Of a stretch of 64,000 nt of DNA, positions 32,232-40,979 are shown in pieces. Made by a program: the position numbers and the translations under genes. Positions within the stretch are counted from its first letter, which is position 1. Each line of letters starts with the position of its first letter. The notes under the pieces were generated by a model. That model made no database searches and was not told where the DNA came from. It worked only from the letters and a program-made list of their open reading frames with translations. Source of the stretch: Paraburkholderia caribensis (lineage in GTDB: Bacteria; Pseudomonadota; Gammaproteobacteria; Burkholderiales; Burkholderiaceae); NCBI RefSeq assembly GCF_002902945.1, contig NZ_CP026103.1:1178001-1242000 (forward strand), written 5' to 3'.

Positions 32232-33964
32232 CACGGCAACGCGAAGACCAGCACCGTGTTGCCGCGTTTGAAGTCCAGTTGCGTGTTGCCGCCCGCCGCG
32301 ACGGCGACGTACTGCTTGCCGCGCACGCTATACGACACGGCCGGCGCATTGACGCCCGCGCCGCACTGAAATTCCCAGAGCTTCTTGCCCGTCGATGCAT
32401 CGAACGCGCGGAACAGGCCATTGCCTTCGCCGTTGAACACGAGCCCGCCCCCCGTCACGAGCACGCCGCCGATCAACGGCTGTGCCGTCTTGAAGTCCCA
32501 CGCCACCTTGCCCGTGTCGACGTTGACAGCCGACAGCTTGCCCCATTGCTCTTCGGACGGAATCACCTTGAACGCGCCGCCCAGCCACAGCTTGCTGCCG
32601 CCGGGATAGGGCGCGTCCGTGACCTGATAGGTCATCGGTTGATGCAGGTTGGCCGCGTAGGCGAGGCGCGTCTTCGGATCGAACGCCATGGGCGACCATT
32701 CGACACCGCCGTTCGCACCCGGCAGCATCCGCGCGCCCTCGGCGGTGGGCAGCGTCCACATGTTCTCCTGCGGAATCATCGCCTGCGAGAAGCGGATCAG
32801 GCGGCCTGTTGCGCGATCGTGCACGTAAATATGGCCCGTCTTGCCGCCGTGGATCACGCCGGGAATCATCGTGCCGTTCGTGTCGCGCACGTCGATCAGG
32901 ATCGGCGGGCTGACGGCGTCGAGGTCCCACACGTCGTGCGGCACGTACTGGTAATGCCATTTGTACTTGCCCGTGTCGAGATCGATGGCGACGAGAGAAT
33001 CCGTATAGAGGTTATCGCCCGGCCGGATCGCGCCATACAGGTCCGGCGACGGGTTGCCGACCACGAAAAACACCGTATGCGTCTTGCGGTCGACGGCAGG
33101 CGTCATCCACACGCCGCCGCCGAGCGTCTTGTAGAAGTCGCCGCCTTTATCCGCGAGCTGCTTTTTCTCGGCGGCGATATCGCGCTTCTCGTCGCGGCCC
33201 GTTGCGTCCTTGGTCGCCCATACGCCTTCCTGGCCGGTGTCGGGGATCGTGTAGAAGGTCCACAGCAGTTGCCCGGAATTCGCGTCGAACGCCTTTACGA
33301 AGCCGCGTATGCCGTATTCGCCGCCGTTCGTGCCGATCAGCACCTTGCCGTCCACCACCGTCGGCGCCATCGTTTCCGAATAGCCTTCGTCAGGATCGGC
33401 GATCTTGGTTTCCCACAGCACGTTGCCCGTCTTCGCGTTGAGCGCGACCAGTTTCGCGTCGAGCGTGCCCATGAACAGCCGATCGCCGGAGATCGCCACG
33501 CCGCGATTGTTGGGCCCGCAACAGAACGTCGTGACCGGCCCCATCTTGTGCTTGTAGTGCCAGAACTCCTTGCCCGTCACGGCATCGACGGCATAGACGT
33601 GATTGAACGACGTGGTGATGAACATCACGCCATTCGACACGATCGGCGCCGTTTCCATCGATTCGTTGACAGCCGTCTGGAAGATGAACACCGGCCTGAG
33701 CTTCGCCACGTTGGTCCGGTTGATCTGGGTGGCCGGATAGAAGCGCGTCTGCGCATACGATCCGTTCGGATGCAGCCAGTCGGACGTGTTGCCGGCGGCG
33801 CTGTCGAGCTGCGACTGACTGACGGGCGCAAACGTCGACGGCATCGGCGACGACGTGGTGGTGGACGTGTTCTGCACTTCGTCGGCGGCTCGCGCGGTGG
33901 GCGATGCGAGCGCGGCGAACAGCAAGGGAACGAAAACGGCGAGGTACCGCGGGGATGGAATCAT
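32231..33964 (-). CDS. PQQ-dependent alcohol dehydrogenase (methanol/ethanol family)
   Basis: A 577-residue periplasmic quinoprotein with a signal peptide (ending TARAAD) and an eight-bladed propeller with repeated W-docking motifs (GKEFWHYK, GNVLWETK, GKVAWDFK, GKKLWEF). The vicinal Cys pair FCCGPNNRG packs on PQQ. Metal ligands are Glu in GGEYGIRG and Asn in VVGNPSPD. The catalytic Asp is in HDVWDLDAV, and an Asp two residues later is the feature linked to lanthanide use in XoxF/PedH. It oxidises alcohols and hands electrons to the adjoining cytochrome. Confidence 0.9.
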   Translation of the reverse strand: MIPSPRYLAVFVPLLFAALASPTARAADEVQNTSTTTSSPMPSTFAPVSQSQLDSAAGNTSDWLHPNGSYAQTRFYPATQINRTNVAKLRPVFIFQTAVNESMETAPIVSNGVMFITTSFNHVYAVDAVTGKEFWHYKHKMGPVTTFCCGPNNRGVAISGDRLFMGTLDAKLVALNAKTGNVLWETKIADPDEGYSETMAPTVVDGKVLIGTNGGEYGIRGFVKAFDANSGQLLWTFYTIPDTGQEGVWATKDATGRDEKRDIAAEKKQLADKGGDFYKTLGGGVWMTPAVDRKTHTVFFVVGNPSPDLYGAIRPGDNLYTDSLVAIDLDTGKYKWHYQYVPHDVWDLDAVSPPILIDVRDTNGTMIPGVIHGGKTGHIYVHDRATGRLIRFSQAMIPQENMWTLPTAEGARMLPGANGGVEWSPMAFDPKTRLAYAANLHQPMTYQVTDAPYPGGSKLWLGGAFKVIPSEEQWGKLSAVNVDTGKVAWDFKTAQPLIGGVLVTGGGLVFNGEGNGLFRAFDASTGKKLWEFQCGAGVNAPAVSYSVRGKQYVAVAAGGNTQLDFKRGNTVLVFALP

Positions 33965-34415
33965 GAGCGTCTCCTCGGCTTTTTATCGTTTGAGCTTGCG
34001 AGCGCTGGAGCGCGGCGGCTGTCCGCACGTAGACCACGGGTGGACGGGCACGCTCGCGCAACCCCTCTCAAACAACAAAAGCTTTGAAATTGGAACCGTT
34101 TGATTGCTTGGTCGGGACGGGTCGGCTGCGCAGATTCGGCGAGTACGGCATCACTCTCGCCCTCAAGGCCGGCTCAATTAAGCGTAGACGAAGCGATGCC
34201 GATTTACCAGGCGCGCGGCAGCGCATTGGCGCCCGGTTGCCGCGCAAATGAAGGTCGGTTCACGTATGAGGATTGACGGCCGCTCGCGCTGCGTTGACGA
34301 CCAGACCGGCGTAGTGCGGGGTTTATAACGTGCTTGTGGACGCACGCATTGTGCGTTGCATCGAAGCGATGCGAAGCCGGCGGCCGGGTTCGCACCGGCT
34401 TCGCACCGGGATCGC
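33965..34415. other. Intergenic region between the PQQ operon and the GntR gene
   Basis: About 450 bases. It should hold the promoter of the PQQ operon. A perfect 10-base-pair inverted repeat (34371-34380 with 34395-34404, 14-base loop) lies just downstream of the GntR stop; it lacks a T-run, so I do not call it a terminator. TTCGCACCGG is repeated in tandem within it. No gene is seen. Confidence 0.5.
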
Positions 34416-35096
34416 TCAGGCTTGCGCGTCGTCGCTCTCGCCGAGCATGCGCATCGCGGCTTTCTCCGCGTTCGCCACGTGCAGGCGCGCGAGCGCCTGG
34501 GCTTCGTCGGCGTCGCGTGCCTTGAGCGCCTTGTAGAGTTTGTCGATTTCGCGCAGGCTGCTCGGCAGCCGGTCGGGATGCATCAGCGACGTGGCGCGCA
34601 GCAGATTCACCCGCGAATACAGGCTGTTCAGAACCTCCTTAACCAGCGCATTGCCGCAGTTGTCGAGCAGCACCTCATAGAGCGCGGTCTTGGCCTTGAG
34701 CACGCCCGCCTGGTCTTGCGCCATCGCCTGGGTGCGCAGTTCCTTCGCGGCCTCGCCGAATTGCGCAATGGCCGCGTCGCTGGCGAGTCTGGCGAACTCG
34801 TGCGCCGCGAAGCCTTCCAGCAACCCGCGCAACGCATACAGTTCGCTCGCTTCCTGCTGCGAGATGACGGCGACGATAGGGCCTTTGTGCGGCACGCTGC
34901 GCACGAGCTTCTCCGCCTCGAGCTTGCGCAGCGCTTCGCGTACCGAGGTACGGCTCACGCCGAGCGACTCGCACAGTTCGCGCTCGATCAGACGCGCGCC
35001 TGGCGCAAAGCGCCCGCTCATGATGGCCTGCCGCAGCACGTTTTCGACCTGATGACGTAGCGTCTCAGGTCGGACCAACCCGATATCAGTCGACAT
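34416..35096 (-). CDS. GntR regulator, FadR/VanR subfamily
   Basis: A 226-residue regulator. The winged helix is RQAIMSGRFAPGARLIERELCESLGVSRTSVREALRKLEAEKLV. The all-helical FCD domain begins near residue 95 (ELYALRGLLEGFAAHEFA), with the metal-binding Asp/His pattern only partly visible. FCD regulators sense small organic acids. The ATG at 35096 follows GGGAAG. It is the last gene of a 13-kb same-strand catabolic island and likely represses it; candidate operator at 39475-39489. Confidence 0.88.
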   Translation of the reverse strand: MSTDIGLVRPETLRHQVENVLRQAIMSGRFAPGARLIERELCESLGVSRTSVREALRKLEAEKLVRSVPHKGPIVAVISQQEASELYALRGLLEGFAAHEFARLASDAAIAQFGEAAKELRTQAMAQDQAGVLKAKTALYEVLLDNCGNALVKEVLNSLYSRVNLLRATSLMHPDRLPSSLREIDKLYKALKARDADEAQALARLHVANAEKAAMRMLGESDDAQA

Positions 35097-35402
35097 TATT
35101 GTCTTCCCGTCCGACAAAGTTACAGTCGCTATGATACTTCACCGCCAGCCGTTTTCCGTCCTCCGTTACGCATAAAACGCGTTCATTGTTGCCTCGCCGC
35201 AGCGCTTCAGTTGTAGCCGAGTATCGCCACGGCCCGCACATGCGCGTGGTCGGTGCCGTTCGCGGCGAGCCGCGCGAGCGGCAGCGCCTGCAATGCGCGG
35301 AACGTCGAATGGGAATCGCGCCCGCCTGAATCGGGGTTTCGAGGCGGGCGCGCAGCACGCGTGTCGGTCCCGCTCGATGCGTTCAGGCGAGACTTTCCGA
35401 GG
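35097..35402. other. Region upstream of the GntR gene
   Basis: A 306-base stretch. Half sites TTGTC (35099-35103) and GACAA (35113-35117) sit next to the GntR start and resemble the operator at 39475. A perfect 10-base-pair hairpin (35318-35327 with 35342-35351) lies just downstream of the tandem-CMD gene; it has no T-run. Confidence 0.5.
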
Positions 35403-36194
35403 TCAAGCATCGACGGCCACGCGCTGCTTCGCCAGTGCCGCTTCGAGCAGCGGCGCGCCGAGTTCGGCGCCGTGAATGCCCGTCGTGCTGACGATCTCCA
35501 GCAGTTCCATCAGTTCGTCGGCCGTCGCGCCGTAGCGCAGCGCGTTGCGTATGTGCAGCTTGAGGCCGGGCACATACAGATGGGTCGACGACGCGTCGAA
35601 CGCGCAATACATGAACTCCTTGATCTTCGGACTCAGCACGCCCGTGCGCCACGGCACGGAAGAAAACTCGACATACGCTTCGAACAGATCGGGATCGAGT
35701 TCGAGCAGCCCTTCCCACGTTGGATGCCAGTAGCCGCGATTCTTCTCGAATGCATCCTTGAGTGCGCGGCGGCGTTCGTCGAGCGGCGCGGGTCCCGCGC
35801 GCAAGCCTTCTTCCTCGAGCACTTCGAGCAATACGGGCACGCCGACATTGCTGGTGTGAATGCCGATCGTACTGATCAGCTCCAGCACTTCCATCAGCTC
35901 TTCACGCGTCGCGCCGAACCCGAGCGCGCGTTCGATATGATGCGCGACGCCCGGTCCGTACAGCTGCGTCGCGCATGCGTCGGCGGCGAGCGCGATGAAC
36001 GCGCGCGTCTTGTCATCGAGATGGTTTCTGCGCTGGGGCACGGCGGAGAACTTCACGTACGCATCGACAAAGCCCGCATCGAGGCGCAGCATGCTGTCCC
36101 ACGCGGCATTCCAGACGCCGTGCACGCGCACGAAGTCATCCCTGATCTGCTGCGGCTCGCGAGGCGCGCGCGCCGGCTGCTCTCCCTGCTTCAT
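35403..36194 (-). CDS. Tandem carboxymuconolactone decarboxylase-fold protein
   Basis: A 263-residue protein with two CMD/AhpD-like domains (about 25-125 and 150-250). Each has a helix pair of the type KTRAFIALAADACATQLYGPGVAHHIERAL and KIKEFMYCAFDASSTHLYVPGLKLHIRNAL. The AhpD CxxC redox motif is absent, so peroxidase activity is unlikely. It is the last enzyme gene of the island before the regulator. The ATG has only a weak ribosome site. Decarboxylase, isomerase or hydrolase functions are all possible. Confidence 0.8.
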   Translation of the reverse strand: MKQGEQPARAPREPQQIRDDFVRVHGVWNAAWDSMLRLDAGFVDAYVKFSAVPQRRNHLDDKTRAFIALAADACATQLYGPGVAHHIERALGFGATREELMEVLELISTIGIHTSNVGVPVLLEVLEEEGLRAGPAPLDERRRALKDAFEKNRGYWHPTWEGLLELDPDLFEAYVEFSSVPWRTGVLSPKIKEFMYCAFDASSTHLYVPGLKLHIRNALRYGATADELMELLEIVSTTGIHGAELGAPLLEAALAKQRVAVDA

Positions 36195-36245
36195 TCGCTT
36201 GCTCCTTCCGATGACGACAATGCTTTCCCCGCGCCGCGCGCCGTG

Positions 36246-36644
36246 TCAGCCCGCCGCGACGAGCCCCTGCGGATAATCCGCTTCGGCCACTTCTTCCTGC
36301 CACGTCGCCTTGCCGATCGACGTCGCGATGTGCACCATGTAGCTGCCGTCGCTCGCGCCGTGCCAGTGACGCTCGTTCGGCCCGATGAACACGATGTCGC
36401 CCTGGCGGATTTCCTGCGGCGCCTCGCCCTCCTTGCAAATCCAGCCCTTGCCCGCCGTCACCTGCAGCACCTGGCCCTGCTCGTGCGTATGCCAGTAGGT
36501 GCGGCCGCGCGGCGCGAAGAACACCGTGTTGATGGTGACGCCATCCGTCGGCGGCATCACGGGGTCGGCCCACACCGTGCCCGAAAACGTCTCGCCGCGC
36601 AGTTCCGACAACTTCCCTTCCGCCCTGCCGTGAAATACCTTCAT
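36246..36644 (-). CDS. Cupin-domain protein
   Basis: A 132-residue single cupin. Metal-binding motif 1 is seen in TYWHTHEQGQVLQVTAGKG (His, His, Gln in place of Glu) and motif 2 in IGPNERHWHGAS. The family includes small dioxygenase-like and isomerase-like enzymes, often beside CMD proteins. It starts as ATGA, overlapping the stop of the upstream dehydrogenase gene, with AGGAG before it. Its reaction is unknown. Confidence 0.85.
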   Translation of the reverse strand: MKVFHGRAEGKLSELRGETFSGTVWADPVMPPTDGVTINTVFFAPRGRTYWHTHEQGQVLQVTAGKGWICKEGEAPQEIRQGDIVFIGPNERHWHGASDGSYMVHIATSIGKATWQEEVAEADYPQGLVAAG

Positions 36645-37561
36645 GCCTGCTTCTCCTCTTTGCGAATCTTCCCGTCGTACAGTCGCACGCCGCCCGACAC
36701 ATCGCCGATCGCATCGACCACGCGGTTGCTGATCACGTCGCCATAACCCAGCGCCGTGCCAAGACCGAAGCTCGCGAGCGGCCCCGCTGCGTTCAGCGAC
36801 ACCACGCCCAGCTCGCGCGCGCGATCGACATACAGCACGACATCCTTGGTCATCAGCTTGCCCGTCAGCCCGCCTTCCAGATAATCGCCATCGACGATCT
36901 TCGGAAAGCGGTTCAGCGTCGCGAAGTTCACGCCGCTGCTGCTGTTGAGCACGTCGAGCAGCAGATGCAGATCGAGCCCCGCCTTCTTGCCCGCCACCAT
37001 CACCTCCGCGCTCGCCGCGAGGCTCACGGCATTCAGGAAGTTGTTCAGCAGCTTGGTGGTGTGGCCCGCGCCGCTCTCGCCCATGTGCGCGACCTTCGAG
37101 CTGATCGGCGCGAATGCCCATTTGAGCGCTTCGACGGCGCTCGCGTCGCCGCCGACCATCAGCGTCAGCGTGCCTTTCTCCGCTGCTGCCGCGCCGCCTG
37201 AAATGCCCGCATCGACATACTGCACGCCACTCTGCGTGAAGCGCCGCGCGAGCCGTATCGTCGAACTGGCGGCGGCCGTGCTCAGATCGACGACGATCTG
37301 TCCGGCGCGGCAATGCGCGAGCACGCCGCCCTCGCCTTCGACCACGGCCTCGACGACCTTGCTGTCCGGCAACGACATCATCACGACGTCGGCGAACTTC
37401 ATCACGTCCGCGATCGATGCCGCGGCCTGCGCGCCCGCTGCCTTGACGCGCTCGGGCGCGGTGTCGTAACCGAGCACGGCAATGCCCGCATCGACGAGAC
37501 GCCGCGCCATGCGGCCGCCCATGTTGCCGAGACCGATGAATCCGATCCGTTCCTTGTTCAT
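36641..37561 (-). CDS. Beta-hydroxyacid dehydrogenase family protein, copy 1
   Basis: A 306-residue protein of the 3-hydroxyisobutyrate / tartronate semialdehyde reductase family. NAD motif GLGNMG near residue 10; substrate-site motif DAGISGG in place of the usual DAPVSGG; catalytic Lys in GAGHTTKLLNN. It is the first of three members in the island. The Pro-to-Gly change at the substrate loop suggests a different substrate from the other two. It is coupled to the cupin gene by a 4-base overlap. Confidence 0.88.
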   Translation of the reverse strand: MNKERIGFIGLGNMGGRMARRLVDAGIAVLGYDTAPERVKAAGAQAAASIADVMKFADVVMMSLPDSKVVEAVVEGEGGVLAHCRAGQIVVDLSTAAASSTIRLARRFTQSGVQYVDAGISGGAAAAEKGTLTLMVGGDASAVEALKWAFAPISSKVAHMGESGAGHTTKLLNNFLNAVSLAASAEVMVAGKKAGLDLHLLLDVLNSSSGVNFATLNRFPKIVDGDYLEGGLTGKLMTKDVVLYVDRARELGVVSLNAAGPLASFGLGTALGYGDVISNRVVDAIGDVSGGVRLYDGKIRKEEKQA

Positions 37562-37592
37562 TTCCGCTATTCCCTTGAAGTCAGGTGATTCG

Positions 37593-38942
37593 TCAGAAGT
37601 CGACGTCCTTCGTTTCCGGTCCCATCATCGCGCCCACCGCGCCGATTAGTCCGCCGATGCACAGCAGCACCACGGAGGTCATCCGCAACGGCATGAACGC
37701 ACCGAGCCAGTTCATATAGAACGCGTAGAACGACGGGATGATCACCGAGAGGCTGAAGCCGACGCCGAAGCCCGTTGCGCGCACATCGGTGACGAAGCGC
37801 TCGTTGATGTACGTGACGATCACGCCCCACGGCGACGTGACGAGCACGGCGAGCACGCAGACCAGCGCGATGATGGTGGGCAGCGACAATCCGTCGTTGT
37901 TCGCGAGCACGTATAGCAGCCCTGCGCCGACCGTCGCGATCAGCGGGCCGACGATCACGAAGAAGCGCCGCCGCCCGATCGCCTGCGCGATCAGCCCCGA
38001 GCCGATGTAGCTGAAGAACAGCACGAAGTACGTGATCATCAGCGTGGACGTCATCTGGAAGCCCGTCAGATGCAGCGTCTTCACGAGCAGGCCCGTCGGC
38101 AGGTAGATCGTGATGATGTTCTGCGTGAGCCAGAAGCCCGTCATCATCACCAGCACCTGCAGCAGGTTGCGGCCGCTCTTGCCGCGCAGCAGGTCCGTGA
38201 GCGGCAGTTTCTCCGGCTGGTCGGCCTTGTCGGCGGCTTCGCTTTTCCAGATCTCCGATTCGGCGACCTTGTGCACGTAGTACAGCGCGAGAATGCCCGC
38301 CAGCACGGCGCCCAGCACGAACGGAATGCGCCAGCCCCATTGCGCGTAGGGCGAGTTCATGCCGTTCAGCGGAAAGAGCGCGAACATCAGCATCGCGACG
38401 AGATTGATCGACACATACGCAGCCGGAAAGCCCGCGATGATGAAACCGCCGACAAAGCCGCGCTGCTCTTTCTTCGAATACTCGATGGCCAGCGGCATCG
38501 CGCCCGTGTAGCCGCCCCCCAGAAAAATCCCGTCGACAAAGCGCAGCAGCACCAGCGCCCAGTACGACACGATGCCGATGCTCTCGTAGCCCGGCAGCAG
38601 CGCGATCAGCAGCGTGACCACGCCGAAGCCCGACACCGACCAGATCGACGCCTTGCGACGCCCGATGCGGTCCGCGATCATGCCGAACAGCAGCGCGCCG
38701 ATAGGACGCCCGAGCAGCGTCGTGATGAACACCAGCGACGCGAGGATCGTCTCCATGCCGCTCGACAGATGCGGCGGCTGGAAAAACGCCAGCACCGGCG
38801 ACAGCACGACGACGGGTAGATAGATATCGAACATGTCGATGTACTCGGAAAAGAACGCGCCTTTGATGGCATTGCGTCTTTTCGTTTCGATCGATTGCTC
38901 GCCTTCGGACTGTGCGATGTCGGTCGCAGTGAGGGTTTTCAT
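37593..38942 (-). CDS. MFS transporter (organic acid:H+ symporter type)
   Basis: A 449-residue protein with twelve predicted membrane helices. The loop 2-3 motif is GMIADRIGRRKAS, and the GGYTGAMPLAIEY region is typical of the metabolite:H+ symporter family. The ATG at 38942 follows GGAGACAAC. It lies between the two dehydrogenase blocks and presumably imports the substrate of the island, an organic acid by family habit. Confidence 0.85.
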   Translation of the reverse strand: MKTLTATDIAQSEGEQSIETKRRNAIKGAFFSEYIDMFDIYLPVVVLSPVLAFFQPPHLSSGMETILASLVFITTLLGRPIGALLFGMIADRIGRRKASIWSVSGFGVVTLLIALLPGYESIGIVSYWALVLLRFVDGIFLGGGYTGAMPLAIEYSKKEQRGFVGGFIIAGFPAAYVSINLVAMLMFALFPLNGMNSPYAQWGWRIPFVLGAVLAGILALYYVHKVAESEIWKSEAADKADQPEKLPLTDLLRGKSGRNLLQVLVMMTGFWLTQNIITIYLPTGLLVKTLHLTGFQMTSTLMITYFVLFFSYIGSGLIAQAIGRRRFFVIVGPLIATVGAGLLYVLANNDGLSLPTIIALVCVLAVLVTSPWGVIVTYINERFVTDVRATGFGVGFSLSVIIPSFYAFYMNWLGAFMPLRMTSVVLLCIGGLIGAVGAMMGPETKDVDF

Positions 38943-39012
38943 CGTTGTCTCCAAGTCTCTGTCGGCATTGCTTATTGGGTTTCGCGCTGCCTGGTGTGGT
39001 GTCGTCACAGCA

Positions 39013-39408
39013 TCAGGCCGCCGAAGTCTCCGCTTCGTATGCCTTGATCGCTTCCGTCGCGACGCGGAACGCAGCCAGCGCCAGCGGCGCGCCGCAATAC
39101 ACGGCCGCCTGCATCAGTACCGCGCGGATCTCGTCCTTCGTCACGCCGTTGCGCAGCGCGCCCTTCACGTGCACGGCCAGTTCGTGATGCTGGCTCATCG
39201 CCGTGAGCATGCCGAGGTTCAGCATGCTGCGCGTCTTGAACGACAGCGTCCTGTCGCCCCAGATGTCGCCCCAGCAGCTCTCGGTGACGAACTTCTGCAT
39301 CGGCCGGTTGAAGTCGTCGGCATTGGCCCATGACTTCTCCACATGGCCCGCGCCAAGCACTTCCTTGCGGTTTTCAAAACCTTTTTCGAAACGTTCGTTG
39401 CTGTCCAT
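39013..39408 (-). CDS. Carboxymuconolactone decarboxylase-family protein (PcaC-like length)
   Basis: A 131-residue single CMD domain (MDSNERFEKGFENRKEVLG...). FVTESCWGDIWGDRTLSFKTRSMLNLGMLTAM and HHELAVHVKGALRNGVTKDEIRAVLMQAAVYCGAP match the PcaC core, including the His-rich turn. PcaC decarboxylates gamma-carboxymuconolactone in the protocatechuate branch, but no other pca gene is here, so another beta-keto or lactone acid is likely. The GntR-type operator lies 67 bases upstream. Confidence 0.87.
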   Translation of the reverse strand: MDSNERFEKGFENRKEVLGAGHVEKSWANADDFNRPMQKFVTESCWGDIWGDRTLSFKTRSMLNLGMLTAMSQHHELAVHVKGALRNGVTKDEIRAVLMQAAVYCGAPLALAAFRVATEAIKAYEAETSAA

Positions 39409-39474
39409 CTTGAGGTCCTCTCTGTTGCTTCAACCCGTTCAGTTGCTTTGCGCGTTACGACTGCCTGACGCAAT

Positions 39475-39489
39475 GATTGTCCGACAATC
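39475..39489. promoter_or_regulatory. GATTGTC-C-GACAATC operator
   Basis: A perfect 15-base palindrome in the 124-base gap before the CMD gene. The core TTGTCCGACAA resembles FadR/VanR-type GntR operators (inverted TTGT/ACAA). It is the largest gap inside the island apart from the region upstream of the regulator. Confidence 0.6.
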
Positions 39490-39532
39490 TAAACGTGCAA
39501 AATTTTTTGGCCGTATTGGCCATACTTACCGG

Positions 39533-40960
39533 CTAAGCGCCGTAACCGACCAACGCCTTCGTTTCCAGATACTCGCGCAGACCCGCTTCGCCCCACTCGC
39601 GCCCGTTGCCCGAGCGCTTGTAGCCGCCAAACGGCGCATGAAAATCGGCAGGCGGATAGTTCAGATGCACGCCGCCCGCGCGCAACGCGCGGCCCACCTT
39701 GCGGGCGCGTGCAATATCCGCCGATTGCACGTAGGCGGCGAGCCCATAATCCGTGCCGTTGGCGATCGCGATGGCGTCCGCTTCGCTGTCGTACGCAATC
39801 ATCGACAGCACCGGCCCGAAGATTTCCTCGCGCGCGATCGTCATGTCGGGCGTGACGTCGGCGAACACGGTCGGCTTTGCGTAATAGCCTTTATCGATGC
39901 CTTCAGGCAAGCCTGTGCCGCCCGTCACGAGCCGCGCGCCTTCGTCGATGCCCGTCTGGATCAGCGCCTGCACGCGCTCGAACTGGTTGCGGTTGACGAG
40001 CGGGCCGAGTTGCGTCGAAGCGTCGTCGGTCGGACCGACGCGATACAGTTCCGCCGCGCGCTTCGCGATCTGCGCTGCATCGTTCATCAGATGACGCGGC
40101 ACCAGCATGCGCGTCGGAATCGAGCACGACTGGCCCGAGTTCACGAAGCAGGCCGCGACGCCGCGCTTGACGGCCTCTTCGAGATCGACGTCGTCGAGCA
40201 GAATGTTCGCGGACTTGCCGCCCAGTTCCTGCGCGACGCGCTTGACGCTCGGCGCGGCCGACTGCGCGACCAGCACGCCCGCGCGCGTCGAGCCCGTGAA
40301 CGACACCATGTCGATATCGGGATGGCTCGCAATCGCCTCGCCGACACCCGGACCATCGCCATTGACGAGATTGAACACGCCGGCGGGCACTTGCGCCTCG
40401 TCGAGCACTTCCGTGAAGAGCAGCGCGCTCAGCGGCGAATACTCGCTCGGCTTGAGCACCATCGTGCAACCCGCCGCGAGCGCGGGCGCGATCTTCACGA
40501 CGATCTGGTTGACGGGCCAGTTCCACGGCGTAATCAGACCGCACACGCCGATCGCTTCGAGCACGACGCGCGTGCTGCCGCGCTGTTCTTCGAATTCGAA
40601 GCGTTCCAGCACGTCGATCAGCGCATTCAGATGCGCGGGGCCACGCGCCGCCTGGCCATTACGCGCGAACGTGACGGGCGCGCCCATCTCGCGGCGCATC
40701 GCTTCGGCGAACTCGTCGTAGCGGCGTTCGTAGATCTGCAGCACGCGCCGCAACAACGCGACGCGTTCCGCGACGCTCGTCGTGGACCACGCGGGAAACG
40801 CCCGGCGCGCGGCCGCGACCGCGCGGTCGACATCTTCCGCGTTGCCGAGCGCGAGCCGCTCGAACGGTGCCTCCGTGGCGGGATCGACGATATCGAACCA
40901 GCGGGCTGACGCGGGTTCGACCCAGCGTCCGTCGATATAAAACTGCGCTGCATGTGACAT
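39533..40960 (-). CDS. NAD(P)-dependent aldehyde dehydrogenase
   Basis: A 475-residue ALDH. Catalytic Glu in VAQELGGKSANI, catalytic Cys in NSGQSCSIPTR, and the coenzyme motif FTGSTRAG are present, along with TPWNWPVNQI. The ATG at 40960 follows AGGAAC. It should oxidise an aldehyde made by one of the neighbouring dehydrogenases to an acid. Confidence 0.92.
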   Translation of the reverse strand: MSHAAQFYIDGRWVEPASARWFDIVDPATEAPFERLALGNAEDVDRAVAAARRAFPAWSTTSVAERVALLRRVLQIYERRYDEFAEAMRREMGAPVTFARNGQAARGPAHLNALIDVLERFEFEEQRGSTRVVLEAIGVCGLITPWNWPVNQIVVKIAPALAAGCTMVLKPSEYSPLSALLFTEVLDEAQVPAGVFNLVNGDGPGVGEAIASHPDIDMVSFTGSTRAGVLVAQSAAPSVKRVAQELGGKSANILLDDVDLEEAVKRGVAACFVNSGQSCSIPTRMLVPRHLMNDAAQIAKRAAELYRVGPTDDASTQLGPLVNRNQFERVQALIQTGIDEGARLVTGGTGLPEGIDKGYYAKPTVFADVTPDMTIAREEIFGPVLSMIAYDSEADAIAIANGTDYGLAAYVQSADIARARKVGRALRAGGVHLNYPPADFHAPFGGYKRSGNGREWGEAGLREYLETKALVGYGA

Positions 40961-40979
40961 GGCAGGTTCCTGTCCAGAA

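Noticed and set aside
34371..34404. Ten-base-pair inverted repeat after the GntR gene as terminator
   Set aside because: The stem is perfect but no T-run follows on either strand, so I leave it as an inverted repeat.
39013..39408. Protocatechuate pathway assignment through the PcaC-like protein
   Set aside because: No pcaB, pcaD, pcaG, pcaH, pcaI or pcaJ gene is present, so a PcaC role would be unsupported.
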